Origin: Chloroflexota bacterium | Lineage (GTDB): Bacteria > Chloroflexota > Anaerolineae > Anaerolineales > Anaerolineaceae | Direction of reading: 5' to 3' | Length of the DNA: 64,000 bases | Assembly: GCA_012522475.1 (NCBI GenBank) | Contig: JAAYKH010000011.1 | Span: forward strand, 1-64,000 | Part shown: positions 1 through 8,874 of the stretch, piece after piece | How the letters are laid out: every line of letters starts with the position of its first letter | How positions within the stretch are numbered: position 1 is the stretch's first letter | Position numbers and translations under genes: made by a program | Notes under the pieces: generated by a model | What the model saw: only the letters and a program-made list of their open reading frames with translations | Databases searched by the model: none | Told to the model about the DNA's origin: nothing

Positions 1-2
1 AT

Positions 3-368
3 ACCTTAGGCAGCACCACTGCGCTTGAGTACACGGTTGAAAACCTGGAAATCAACGGGATTAATTTTCATACCAACACGGTCAGCGGCACAGCCGATCA
101 GGGCAAACAGGTGTCTCTTTCAGTATTTGCAAGAGGAGAATTTATAGAAGATTGGATCTTCACCATAATTACTGTTGACAATACAAAGGAATGGAGCTTT
201 GATTTCTCGAGCCTTATTGAGGGCTTCCCGGTACCCGTAGAAGAGATCTATGCCCATTCACGTATAGAGGATGACCGTGGAAATGCAACTGTTATTGACT
301 TGTTAGAAGATTATCAATATCCGGTTGAACCGTTATACCAGCAATATTTCCCATTGTGTCTCCATTGA
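3..368 (+). CDS. C-terminal fragment of a secreted/surface protein (5' end outside window)
   Basis: The frame is open to the left edge, so only the last 121 residues of a longer protein are visible. GTG at 111 is an internal Val rather than a convincing start: it has no ribosome-binding site and the upstream codons read as good protein (TLGSTTALEY...). The fragment alternates short beta-like stretches with Gly/Thr/Asn turns, as in Ig-like or bacterial adhesin domains. No membrane anchor or sorting signal is present at the C-terminus (ends FPLCLH). A strong terminator hairpin follows 35 bp after the stop. I cannot name the family. The coding call is safe because the frame is open through the boundary and the terminator fits. 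Confidence 0.6.
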   Translation, partial: TLGSTTALEYTVENLEINGINFHTNTVSGTADQGKQVSLSVFARGEFIEDWIFTIITVDNTKEWSFDFSSLIEGFPVPVEEIYAHSRIEDDRGNATVIDLLEDYQYPVEPLYQQYFPLCLH

Positions 369-402
369 TCCGGGCACTTGCCTAACTCTCTAAGTTCGTG
401 TT

Positions 403-439
403 AAAAGCCAGGATGGGCACCGCGTCCATCCTGGCTTTT
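403..439 (+). terminator. Rho-independent-type terminator hairpin
   Basis: A 14-bp perfect stem (AAAAGCCAGGATGG / CCATCCTGGCTTTT) with a 9-base loop sits 35 bp after the stop of the first gene. The T-run is part of the stem and is short, but the A-rich 5' arm makes it usable in both directions. Confidence 0.75.
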
Positions 440-475
440 GGAGGGAATTCGCTTCGGATTACATGTTTGGGTAAT

Positions 476-622
476 TTATAAGGATTGTTTTTCAGAAAAT
501 TGACATGAAAACGAAAAAGAGCGATGATCTAACACCCTAGCCACAACATAGGTTCTGGGTGAGTTCCATTTCAATCGCAGAGTTTCTTTGATTTCTCTCA
601 CGATCAGTCTCCTTTGTGCCAT
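476..622 (-). pseudogene. Remnant of an IS21-family IstA transposase (N-terminus only)
   Basis: Reading the minus strand from ATG at 622, preceded by a strong GAGGAGG ribosome-binding site, gives MAQRRLIVREIKETLRLKW. This matches the typical start of IS21-type IstA transposases (MAQRRL-x-R-x-I-x-E-x-LRLK), which leads into an HTH of the 'RQIA' type. After this point the reading frame degenerates (ARVLDHRSFSF) and stops after 48 residues instead of about 400-500. The rest of istA and all of istB are missing. IS21-like tandem repeats lie just upstream at 735-800. The assignment rests on pattern memory of the family start plus the repeats; the element is dead. Confidence 0.5.
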
Positions 623-734
623 CTTTGCCTCCTCAGTTTCTTGGTTTTGTGATGGGGTCAAGCTTGACACATTTTCTTGTTATTGACCAATCTTGTTATT
701 CGATTCCGGAACTTATCAAAAAATGGGAGGCTTA

Positions 735-800
735 CTCCGGAATCAGTGGATGACATCCTCCGGTATTCGTGGTTGATTTCCCGAGAATTATGCAAACCAA
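735..800. repeat. Three 22-bp tandem repeats, probable IS21-type terminal repeats
   Basis: Three consecutive 22-base units begin ctccggaatcagtgg (735), cctccggtattcgtgg (757) and tcccgagaattatgc (779). The conserved core is TCCGGxATxxGTGG; a fourth CCGGAA lies at 708. IS21-family elements carry multiple transposase-binding repeats of this kind at their ends, often with a CCGGAAT core. Together with the IstA-like start at 622 they mark the left end of a decayed IS21 relative. Confidence 0.55.
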
Positions 801-960
801 CTGTCATTGCTTCTTGTTCGGATATTGTCAGCTCTAGTAACGTTATCACTTGAACTAACGATTTTTTACTCTGGTCAGATTTCAGATGAACTAATGCGTA
901 TTCCTATAGTAAGATTATTTGCAAGGCAATGCGTGTCTCTGAAAAATAAAAGGATTATTG

Positions 961-966
961 TATAAT
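961..966 (+). promoter_or_regulatory. -10 box of the alpha/beta hydrolase gene
   Basis: TATAAT lies 35 bp before the start codon, with no good -35. The ribosome-binding site GGAGGT at about 993-998 precedes ATG 1002. Confidence 0.5.
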
Positions 967-1001
967 TACTGATATCAAAACATTTTTGTCTGGAGGTAAC
1001 G

Positions 1002-1826
1002 ATGCGCAATGAATGGTCCCAAGGGACAGTGACAGTTCGTGAAGGAATAGAGCTATTCTACACCCGCACAGGGCATGGAGAAAAACCCGCCCTAGTTCTT
1101 GCCCATGGATTAACAGATAGCGGTTTGTGCTGGCACCAGCTTGCCGAGGATCTTGAATCTAATTATGACATCATTATGTACGATGCCTATGGCCATGGTA
1201 AATCGTCCCGAGTCGATCCTGGTAAACGCTTTGACCTGGTCGCAGACCTGAATGATTTGATCGATGGATTAAATCTGAATCGCCCAGGGATCATCGGCCA
1301 TTCGATGGGAGCAGCCACCGCAGCCGCTTTCGCCGCGCATTATCCAAACAAGCTTGCGCTCCTCGTCCTTGAAGACCCTCCTTGGACCGATGGATCAAAT
1401 GATCAAAAAAAACCAACCAGAAGCCTGCAAGAATGGAAACAACAAAACATAGCAGCAAAAAAGAAGACCCTTAAAGAACTCCAAAACCTCAAGCAGAGGG
1501 AATCACCCAACTGGGAAGAAACTATCCTCCCAGACTGGGCGCAAGCAAAACTCGATGTTGACCCTGTCTTTTTCGATCATATCTCGTTCGATCCTGGCAG
1601 CTGGGAGGACGTGGCAAGTAAAATCACTGCCCCCACATTAATCATCACCGGAGATAATGCTCTGGGTGCCATTGTGACCCCTAAGCTCGGTGTAAAAGCT
1701 ATCCAACTGCTCGATCAAGGTGAGTTCGGTCACATCAGTGCTGCCGGTCATTGCATTCGATATGAGCAGTATCAACCGTATCTCACCATGATACAGGTCT
1801 TTCTAAAGCGGAATATGGCCCAATAA
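1002..1826 (+). CDS. Alpha/beta-hydrolase fold protein
   Basis: A 274-residue cytoplasmic hydrolase of the AB_hydrolase_1 type. Visible landmarks are the oxyanion-loop region LAHGLTDSG (about residues 33-41), the nucleophile elbow G-H-S-M-G (about 99-103, Ser nucleophile), and a late Asp and His (TGDNA and FGHISAAGH) fitting the catalytic triad. The start is set by GGAGGT five bases upstream and a TATAAT box. The next gene, a deoxynucleoside kinase, begins 6 bp after the stop, so the two are probably cotranscribed. The substrate cannot be told from sequence: esterase, haloperoxidase-like and lactonase functions all fit this fold. Confidence 0.9.
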   Translation: MRNEWSQGTVTVREGIELFYTRTGHGEKPALVLAHGLTDSGLCWHQLAEDLESNYDIIMYDAYGHGKSSRVDPGKRFDLVADLNDLIDGLNLNRPGIIGHSMGAATAAAFAAHYPNKLALLVLEDPPWTDGSNDQKKPTRSLQEWKQQNIAAKKKTLKELQNLKQRESPNWEETILPDWAQAKLDVDPVFFDHISFDPGSWEDVASKITAPTLIITGDNALGAIVTPKLGVKAIQLLDQGEFGHISAAGHCIRYEQYQPYLTMIQVFLKRNMAQ

Positions 1827-1832
1827 GGTCCC

Positions 1833-2501
1833 ATGGCGAACACCACCATAAAAATTCCTCAACCGGTAGCAAAACGACTGGTCCTGCTCGCAGGAAATAT
1901 TGGGGCTGGTAAAACGTCGCTCACCGAGCGGATTGGGGAGCAATTAGGCTGGACGACTGCCTTTGAATCCGTTGTTGATAACCCCTACCTCCCTGATTTT
2001 TACCAGGATATGGGAACCTGGTCTTTTCATTTGCAAATCTACTTTCTGGTGCATCGAGCGAAACAGCACAGGCATTTGTCCGAGGTGCCGGAATCAGTCA
2101 TCCTGGATCGCAGCATTTATGAAGATGCTCACATCTTTGCACGCGCCCTGCACCACATGGGCAATTTAACCGATCGGGATTATGAAGCATATTTACGACT
2201 TTTCAGTCTGGTTGTTGAAGGTTTGCCCAAACCTGACCTGTTAATTCATCTTCAAGCGCCTGTACCCGTCTTATTGCAACGCATTCGCCGACGAGCCAGA
2301 AGCATTGAAGCATCAATTGATGAGTCCTATTTGTCCCTTTTAGAAAAATTCTATATCGAATGGATTGAGAGCTTTGACCTGTGTCCGGTATTGACACTTC
2401 GCAGTGATGACCTTGATTTCGTCCACCAAACCAGCCATTTAAATATTGTGGTAGAACGCATCAACGATCTTCTCTCGGGCAGAGAAGAAATGGTCTTCTA
2501 A
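1833..2501 (+). CDS. Deoxynucleoside kinase (deoxyadenosine/deoxyguanosine kinase type)
   Basis: A 222-residue salvage enzyme that phosphorylates a deoxynucleoside with a nucleoside triphosphate. The P-loop G-N-I-G-A-G-K-T-S is at about residues 21-29. The family motif D-R-S-I-Y-E-D (about 90-96) carries the conserved ERS/DRS-type Arg, and a Glu-rich substrate region (FESVVDNPYL) follows the P-loop. The LID region with RIRRRARSIE is at about 150. Length matches bacterial dNKs (about 210-225). It starts 6 bp after the hydrolase stop. Base specificity (dA/dG versus dC) is not decided by what I can see, so no symbol is given. Confidence 0.88.
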   Translation: MANTTIKIPQPVAKRLVLLAGNIGAGKTSLTERIGEQLGWTTAFESVVDNPYLPDFYQDMGTWSFHLQIYFLVHRAKQHRHLSEVPESVILDRSIYEDAHIFARALHHMGNLTDRDYEAYLRLFSLVVEGLPKPDLLIHLQAPVPVLLQRIRRRARSIEASIDESYLSLLEKFYIEWIESFDLCPVLTLRSDDLDFVHQTSHLNIVVERINDLLSGREEMVF

Positions 2502-2652
2502 ATCAAAATTGCTTATAAGCTCGGCACATTAAGCACCCTTTAAATCTCCACCAGGTCATTTCAAAACCCACCGTATCAACATAAACCTTAAATAATTAAT
2601 ATCATTGTCTTCGGTAAAAGTCTGACACAAAGACTCAAAGTGTAAGGAAAAC

Positions 2653-3504
2653 ATGAAAAAGCCAATCTTTGCTGTGTTAATCGCCCTGCTCGTGGCCACG
2701 CTGGCGTGCTCGCTTGAAAATATCCGCTTGGATACAATTGACCGTCAAATCGTGTTCGTTTCAGAACCCATTCCCCAAAACGCGCTTGAGACCGAATTGG
2801 TTTTTAAAATGACCGGCGGAAAATTCATAATCACCCCGGACGCAGATACCCTGGTTGAGGGAAGCATTAAATACAATGTCGAAGCCTGGAAACCTGAATT
2901 TGTCCGGTGCAATAATTACGTTGAGATCAAGCAGGCCGATCCTTTTCGCCTTCCTGGAATTCCTCTCGGCGACGTTGAGAACATATGGGCATTAGGGTTG
3001 ACCAATTCACTCCCAATTCGATTAACGATTGAGGGCGGTGCCAGTGAAAACACCTTTGACCTGACGGGTTTACAGCTTTCGCGGTTAAAAATCGCCCAAG
3101 GCGCCAGCGATACCACCATTCGCTTTGATGCGCCAAATCCCATCGTATTACAAAATTTCAGCTTTAATACTGGTGCTTCGTCTGCCAAGCTTTTCGGCTT
3201 GGGCAATGCCAATTTCCAGGAAATGAAAATGTCCAGCGGTGCCGGTAATTACACCCTGGATTTTTCAGGGGAGCTAAAACAGGATGCCAGCGTAGAGATC
3301 AATTCGGGAGTCAGCACCATCACGATTATCATTCCTGCTGGCATGAAAGCAGTTGTCAACAATCAGGGCAAAGCCAGCAATATCACCCCGCAGGGCACCT
3401 GGTTGTTATCCGAGCAAACCTATTCCACCCTGAATGAAGGCCCCACGCTGACCATCAATCTTAATTTGTCTGTTGGCAATATCAATTTGATTAACGAGGA
3501 ATAA
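2653..3504 (+). CDS. Lipoprotein with a beta-sheet 'toast-rack' type C-terminal half
   Basis: A 283-residue exported lipoprotein. The N-terminus MKKPIFAVLIALLVATLAC is a signal peptide ending in a lipobox with the modified Cys at residue 19. The remainder is rich in short beta strands with many Gly/Asn turns (for example SGAGNYTLDFSGEL, VGNINLINEE). This resembles the adhesin-like toast-rack domains found in YvqF/LiaF-type proteins, but the match is only structural in style. RBS: aaggaaaac just before ATG. The 151 bp upstream show no other gene. Function unknown; it is probably held on the outer face of the membrane. Confidence 0.75.
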   Translation: MKKPIFAVLIALLVATLACSLENIRLDTIDRQIVFVSEPIPQNALETELVFKMTGGKFIITPDADTLVEGSIKYNVEAWKPEFVRCNNYVEIKQADPFRLPGIPLGDVENIWALGLTNSLPIRLTIEGGASENTFDLTGLQLSRLKIAQGASDTTIRFDAPNPIVLQNFSFNTGASSAKLFGLGNANFQEMKMSSGAGNYTLDFSGELKQDASVEINSGVSTITIIIPAGMKAVVNNQGKASNITPQGTWLLSEQTYSTLNEGPTLTINLNLSVGNINLINEE

Positions 3505-3769
3505 ACCATATTTTAACTGCTTTTTATCCCTCAGGTATGCATCAATTTTATATACTATATTCTTATTTTAAGTAACCCAAAACGATTGCGGTTTTCTCGC
3601 CCTATTGACAGGCAGCGAAATATATGTTTTAATATAAGTGCTCACTGGTCGGGTGCCCCCCTCACCCGGTCGGTGAGTTACTTTAAAAGCGCAAACACCT
3701 GCCGGTTTCCAGCTTGATTCTTTTTTTTACTATCAACGCAAACCAAATTCGAATTTACTAAATTAAATT

Positions 3770-5644
3770 CTATTGCGTCAAATAAACCTGGTTTGTACGG
3801 ATATATTCAAAGATTTTTGGGAGCAAGTAGTATCGATAACTGCGGTTTTGCCGCACGCGTCGGCGAATCTGATCTGCAGAAATTTCTAACAAGGGCGCAG
3901 TCACAAAATTCAGTTTACCTTTAAGGCCCGGCAGGGCAGTACATAATTTGCTTAAGTCGATTTCATCACCAGGACGCCGCATCACACCAATACCATCCAG
4001 GTTATCCAGAAACTCTTCAGCTTTGTGCCAATTCGGAAGGTCATGGAGCGAATCTCCGCCCATCAGGTAAATCAACGCCTGGTCGGGATAGTCCTGCTTT
4101 AAAAGTTTGACGGTATCCACAGTATAATGCGGCCCAGGTCGGTCAATGTCCACTCTTGAGAGGGCAAAGGTATTGTCATCTTGAATCGCAAGCTCAACCA
4201 TCGCCAGTCGATCGGATAATGACCCAATCTCCTGGCCGCGTTTGTGGGGCGGATCGGGCGTCAGTACCCAAACCGTAACATCTAACCCCAACTGATCGCG
4301 CGCTTCTGCTGCCAGAATTAAATGCCCAATATGTGGCGGGTCAAAAGTGCCGCCAAAAATACCCAGGCGTTTTTTTGTCATCAATAAATCCTGCCACTCT
4401 AATTCATATTCACCGATACGCACTGTATCCCCCTCTTCCACCCCGGCTTCTCGCAAGGCTTCATCCACACCGATGTATTCCATCAAACGTTGGAAACGTC
4501 TCACCGATTCCCCGTGCTCCCAATAAGTCATCGCGGCTGCCCGCTCAATGGCAGAACCGTGCACAACCCAGCCACGCTCTGCTTTGTGAACCGTAAACTT
4601 TTGTGGATCATCCTCAACCCGGTAAACTGGTAATTCTTCAACTGCCTGCGGTTCTGGAGCATCCTTTAAGAGCTTTGCAGCTCGCCACAGTAATTGATCA
4701 ACGTTTTCATGGGTCACTGTGGAAACCGGGACAGCTTCAAAGCCCAGTTTTTTTAACGCATCTGCAATCGAGGGCCAGCGTTCTTGAACCTGGGGTAGGT
4801 CCATTTTGTTAAAGACAACAACTTGCGGTTTTTCAGCAATTTTCTCATCAAACAGGGCCATCTCGCTATTGATCTGCGAGAAATCAGAGAGCGGGTCTTC
4901 AGAAAGTCCATCCAGCATGTGAATCAACACCCGAGTTCGTTGGATATGTCGTAAGAAGGTATATCCCAGCCCAACGCCTTGAGAAGCGCCTTCAATCAAC
5001 CCGGGAATATCCACCAGCACCAGGGTCGTATCCATATCCAGCCTGGATACGCCCAGGTTCGGCGTCAACGTTGTGAAGGGGTAATCAGCAATTTTTGGCT
5101 TCGCATTCGAAACAACAGCTAACAAGCTGGATTTTCCGGCATTGGGCACGCCAACAATACCAATATCTGCAATCAGTTTCAATTCCAACCGGATTGTTTT
5201 CGCTTCTTCGGGCTCGCCGCGTTCAGCCATACGGGGCAGCTGGTTGCGGCTGGTAGCAAAATTTTGGTTACCACGTCCCCCACGTCCGCCTTTGGCAATC
5301 ACCAACCTCTGATCTGGCTCCACCAGGTCACCCAATAAATGGCCCGTATCAGCATCATAAACCAGTGTACCCGGGGGCACATCAATGATCAGGTCTTTGG
5401 CAGACTTCCCCGTCATATTATTCGGCCCGCCAGGGCGCCCGTCTTTGGCAATAAATTGTGACCGGTGGCGAAAGTCAAACAATGTATTCTGTTTAAGGTT
5501 AACGGTCAAGATCACATGGCCGCCACGTCCACCATTACCCCCGTCTGGGCCACCGTGGGGTCGATATTTTTCGCGATGGAAATGCACCATCCCATCCCCA
5601 CCCCGGCCAGATTGCACAGAAATTATTGCTTCATCAAAATACAT
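3770..5644 (-). CDS. obg-nadD: Fused Obg GTPase / nicotinate-nucleotide adenylyltransferase
   Basis: A 624-residue in-frame fusion. Residues 1-421 are a full-length Obg: Gly-rich Obg fold (SGRGGDGMVHFHREKY), G domain with GVPNAGKSS (G1), VDIPGLIEGAS (G3) and NKMD (G4), then an OCT-type C-terminal domain. Residues 422-624 are a full-length NadD: GIFGGTFDPPHIGH nucleotidyltransferase motif and the late ISADQIRRR (ISxTxxR-type) motif. The junction ELEWQDLL-MTKKRLG has no stop; an ATG at 4379-4381 marks the ancestral nadD start. Obg acts in ribosome assembly and stress signalling; NadD makes NaAD from NaMN and ATP for NAD synthesis. The two genes are often adjacent in bacteria, so fusion by loss of one stop is easy. 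Internal initiation at the nadD ATG could also yield free NadD. Confidence 0.92.
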   Translation of the reverse strand: MYFDEAIISVQSGRGGDGMVHFHREKYRPHGGPDGGNGGRGGHVILTVNLKQNTLFDFRHRSQFIAKDGRPGGPNNMTGKSAKDLIIDVPPGTLVYDADTGHLLGDLVEPDQRLVIAKGGRGGRGNQNFATSRNQLPRMAERGEPEEAKTIRLELKLIADIGIVGVPNAGKSSLLAVVSNAKPKIADYPFTTLTPNLGVSRLDMDTTLVLVDIPGLIEGASQGVGLGYTFLRHIQRTRVLIHMLDGLSEDPLSDFSQINSEMALFDEKIAEKPQVVVFNKMDLPQVQERWPSIADALKKLGFEAVPVSTVTHENVDQLLWRAAKLLKDAPEPQAVEELPVYRVEDDPQKFTVHKAERGWVVHGSAIERAAAMTYWEHGESVRRFQRLMEYIGVDEALREAGVEEGDTVRIGEYELEWQDLLMTKKRLGIFGGTFDPPHIGHLILAAEARDQLGLDVTVWVLTPDPPHKRGQEIGSLSDRLAMVELAIQDDNTFALSRVDIDRPGPHYTVDTVKLLKQDYPDQALIYLMGGDSLHDLPNWHKAEEFLDNLDGIGVMRRPGDEIDLSKLCTALPGLKGKLNFVTAPLLEISADQIRRRVRQNRSYRYYLLPKIFEYIRTNQVYLTQ

Positions 5645-5704
5645 CGTAATTTATCTTTTTCTTTAATCGATCCCTTACCAAGTGTGAATCTTACCGCATT
5701 AAGC

Positions 5705-5742
5705 ACAAAATGGGGTCGCCCTGATGAGCGACCCCATTTTTT
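5705..5742 (-). terminator. Bidirectional terminator between the COG2403-type gene and obg-nadD
   Basis: The stem TGGGGTCGC / GCGACCCCA is flanked by A4 on the left and T6 on the right. It would stop minus-strand transcripts from the gene starting at 7074 (weak U-run) and any plus-strand readthrough (strong T6). Confidence 0.7.
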
Positions 5743-5757
5743 AGATATCAGAAACAA

Positions 5758-7074
5758 CTACCCAAACTTCTTCTTCAGTAGCGTTGTCAATGAAGGTTCA
5801 CCAATTTCTTGCAGTTCGTAATGTACGCGAATCATTGGTTTGTTAATTTTGATGACCCGGTTCAAGTCAATCGGAGTGCCCGAGATCACCAGGTCTACAT
5901 CGGCTGCATTGACCGTTGCTTCCAGGTCGCGCACCATCTGCCCCCCATAACCCATTGCTGGCAGTACCCGCCCGATACTTGGGAATTTCTCAAAAGTCTC
6001 ACGGATAGAACCAACAGCATAGGGGCGTGGGTCAACAATTTCTGCTGCACCAAATCTCAGGGCCGTTATATAACCTTCACCAAAAGGCATATCACCATGC
6101 GTATGCGTTGGGCCATCCTCAACCACCAGCACACGCTTGTTGCGAATTACCTCGGGGTCGTCCAGCAGCATCGGGATTGCACCTTCAACCACCACAGCTT
6201 TCGGGTTGATCTTATTTAGATTATGCCGCACCGTAATCACATCCTCAAGATCGGCTGTATCAACCTTATTAATCACAAATACATCCGCCAACCGAGCATT
6301 GGTTTCGCTGGGATAATGCTTAAGTTCATGCCCAGCTCGATGTGGGTCAGCGACAACAATGAGCATATCACTGGCGTAGAAGGAGAAATCATTGTTACCT
6401 CCGTCCCAAACAATGATATCCGCTTCCTTTTCAGCTTCGCGCAAAATGGCTTCATAATCCACACCGGCATACACAACGGTCCCATTATCAATGTGAGGTT
6501 CGTACTCCTCACGCTCTTCAATGGTGCATTCGTGTTTGTCCAGGTCGCTGTAATCGGCAAAACGCTGCACTTTTTGTTTCACCAGATCGCCATAGGGCAT
6601 GGGGTGCCGGATAGCAACAACTTTCAGACCCATCCCCTGCAAAATCGATGCGACCCGTCGGCTCGTCTGGCTTTTTCCTGCACCCGTCCTGACAGCACAC
6701 ACTGAAACCAATGGCTTTGTTGATTTGATTTGCGTCTCCCTGGTACCCAGTAAACGAAAATCCGCGCCCAGGGCATTCACCAGGGCCGCCTGGTGCATCA
6801 CATGCGCATAGGTCACATCGCTATAAGCAAACACGACCTCATCAATTCTTTCCTCTTTGATCAACGTCGCCAGTTGTTCTTCCGGCAAAATCGGTATGCC
6901 AGCCGGGTAAAGTTCTCCTGCCAATTCTGCCGGGTACTTACGGTCTTCAATATTGGGGATCTGGGTGGCAGTAAACGCAACGACCTCATATTTCTCATTT
7001 CCACGGTAATATGTGTTGAAGTTGTGGAAATCACGCCCTGCCGCACCCATAATGATCGTTCTTATTTTTTTCAT
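5758..7074 (-). CDS. Predicted GTPase related to cyclic 2,3-diphosphoglycerate synthetase (COG2403 type)
   Basis: A 438-residue cytoplasmic protein. An N-terminal Rossmann-like segment MGAAGRDFHNFN (about residues 9-20) precedes a P-loop-like V-R-T-G-A-G-K-S-Q (about 127-135), an acidic region IVWDGGNNDF, and N-K-V-D (NKxD-type base recognition). The closing part contains VLPAMGYGGQM. This is the family often named after archaeal CpgS, which makes cyclic 2,3-diphosphoglycerate, but bacterial members are not shown to do so and I would treat the function as open. It starts with ATG 7074 behind gagaaaat. It lies between argS (42 bp upstream) and obg-nadD, same strand. Confidence 0.8.
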   Translation of the reverse strand: MKKIRTIIMGAAGRDFHNFNTYYRGNEKYEVVAFTATQIPNIEDRKYPAELAGELYPAGIPILPEEQLATLIKEERIDEVVFAYSDVTYAHVMHQAALVNALGADFRLLGTRETQIKSTKPLVSVCAVRTGAGKSQTSRRVASILQGMGLKVVAIRHPMPYGDLVKQKVQRFADYSDLDKHECTIEEREEYEPHIDNGTVVYAGVDYEAILREAEKEADIIVWDGGNNDFSFYASDMLIVVADPHRAGHELKHYPSETNARLADVFVINKVDTADLEDVITVRHNLNKINPKAVVVEGAIPMLLDDPEVIRNKRVLVVEDGPTHTHGDMPFGEGYITALRFGAAEIVDPRPYAVGSIRETFEKFPSIGRVLPAMGYGGQMVRDLEATVNAADVDLVISGTPIDLNRVIKINKPMIRVHYELQEIGEPSLTTLLKKKFG

Positions 7075-7116
7075 ATAATTTTCTCCTTTTTACTCGTTGA
7101 TGTAAACATAAAATAA

Positions 7117-8874
7117 TTACATGATGCTGGGCGCCTTAATTCCCAGAAATTTCAAGCTGGTCGCAATGACCTGTTGAGCAGCTGCCACCAGCCGCAAGCG
7201 ATAATCACGTACATCGGGCGCTGCGTTCAGCACCTGGCAGGTGTTGTAAAAATCGTTAAATACCCTGGCTATTTCAAAGGATAAGTTCGCAATGATCAGC
7301 GGCCGGTATTCCTCTGCAGCCCGCAAGACATCGCCAGGCAACCTGGTCATTAATTCAATCAGGTCCACTTCAGCTTTGTGCAATTCATCTGGGAAAACCG
7401 CTTGAGGCGGGAGAGATTGCCCGGCTTTTCGTAAAATGCTGCCTGCGCGCACATGTGCATATTGGATATATGGCGCAGCCTGACCGTTAAAATCCAGTGC
7501 CGCATCCCAATCAAAGGTGACCACTTTAGCGTTATCCCGCGCAAGCATGGTGTACTTCAATGCGCCCAGCGCAACCGCTTCAGCGATCTCGTGCTTAATC
7601 GCCTCGGTTAATTCCGGGTTCTTTTCTTCAACAATCGTCTTTGCACGCCGGGTGGCTTCCCGCACCAGGTCGTCAAACAGCACCACCGTCCCCTCACGAG
7701 AGGCCATCGTCACATTTCCTGGCAGGTTCACCAATTCATACGCCAGGTGATGGAGTTTGTCCGCCCATTCAAAACCCATCACTTCCAGGGTTTTAAAAAT
7801 TTGCTTTAAATACAAAGACTGCCGCACATCGATCACATAAATAGACTGATCAAGGTCGTATTCGGCAAACTTTTGAATTGCTAAAGGCAGGTCTTTCGTC
7901 GAGTACAGCGATGAACCATCCGATCGCAGCACAACCAGAACACGGTACTCGTCCTCGGTACCCAGAATTTCATCCAGGTCAATGATCACCGGCCCTTCCG
8001 GTCGCTCATCCCGCGCCAGCCCTTTTTGGATTAATGCATCCACCAACCGCGCGCCAGATTCCTCAACTTCGCTTTCAAAATACAAGCGATCAAAGGATTC
8101 ATCTAACTGGGTGTAAATCTGATCAAACCCTTCTAACGACCATTGGCGAGTTTTTTGCCACAGCGCGATAATCTCAGGGTCGCGCTGATTCCAGCGGGCA
8201 TACAGGGCTCGAACCTCAGCTTCGTTTTCAGGGTCCTGGAAGAGCTGATCCGCCTCGGCATAAATTGCATTCATCCAATGGGTGCGGTCCTCATCCGGGG
8301 TTTCGCCGGCGTGGTTCTTCATGTAATTCCACATCCATTTGATCACGTGCAGCCCAATATCACCCAGGTAGTTGGCGCGAATCACTTCGTATCCAGCTCC
8401 CTCTAAAATTCGGCAAACACTGCCCCCCAAGATCACGTTTCTCAGATGCCCCACATGAAAGGCCTTGTGCGTATTGGGCTGGGAATATTCCACCATAACC
8501 GTTTTATCCCGACCCGGGTGACGGCCATAATCTGCGCCCTGCTCCAGGACCGTGTCAATCACCCGCTGAGCATAAGTTGCGGTGGAAAAAAACAGGTTCA
8601 GATACCCCTTAACAGCTTCAACATGTGAAAATCCGCCCAGGTCGTCCCCTAAATAGGCTTGAATACCCTCAGCCAGTTCTTGCGCCCGTTGAGGGACACT
8701 TATCTTTTTTCCCAACCGTGCCTCAGCCGCAGCCAATGGAAACAAAGGCACAGCTAAGCCCCACTCACCGCTGAAGGGAATTTGCCTGAATTCCAGGTTG
8801 CAATCATCAATTCCCTCAGATTGTAAGTACGTCTTTATTTTTAATTCAACCAATGATTTTTCTTGATCAAACAT
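7117..8874 (-). CDS. argS: Arginyl-tRNA synthetase
   Basis: A 585-residue class I aminoacyl-tRNA synthetase charging tRNA-Arg. The N-terminal additional domain (Add1) occupies about residues 1-100. The HIGH-type motif appears as HVGHLRN at about 138, and the C-terminal DALR anticodon-binding domain has the typical AAPYIQYAHVRAGSILRKAG approach. No classical KMSKS is visible; the region MASREGTVVLFDDL replaces it, as is common in ArgS. Length is normal. The start ATG 8874 has only a weak RBS. It ends 42 bp before the GTPase-like gene, so they may be cotranscribed. Confidence 0.96.
   Translation of the reverse strand: MFDQEKSLVELKIKTYLQSEGIDDCNLEFRQIPFSGEWGLAVPLFPLAAAEARLGKKISVPQRAQELAEGIQAYLGDDLGGFSHVEAVKGYLNLFFSTATYAQRVIDTVLEQGADYGRHPGRDKTVMVEYSQPNTHKAFHVGHLRNVILGGSVCRILEGAGYEVIRANYLGDIGLHVIKWMWNYMKNHAGETPDEDRTHWMNAIYAEADQLFQDPENEAEVRALYARWNQRDPEIIALWQKTRQWSLEGFDQIYTQLDESFDRLYFESEVEESGARLVDALIQKGLARDERPEGPVIIDLDEILGTEDEYRVLVVLRSDGSSLYSTKDLPLAIQKFAEYDLDQSIYVIDVRQSLYLKQIFKTLEVMGFEWADKLHHLAYELVNLPGNVTMASREGTVVLFDDLVREATRRAKTIVEEKNPELTEAIKHEIAEAVALGALKYTMLARDNAKVVTFDWDAALDFNGQAAPYIQYAHVRAGSILRKAGQSLPPQAVFPDELHKAEVDLIELMTRLPGDVLRAAEEYRPLIIANLSFEIARVFNDFYNTCQVLNAAPDVRDYRLRLVAAAQQVIATSLKFLGIKAPSIM

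Noticed and set aside
735-800. CRISPR array from 22-bp repeats
   Set aside because: Units are directly adjacent with no spacers, and no cas genes are near; the same holds for 53790-53833 and 54976-55041.
658-849. 63-residue minus-strand frame upstream of the IS21 remnant
   Set aside because: It overlaps the IS21-like end repeats and shows no family features.
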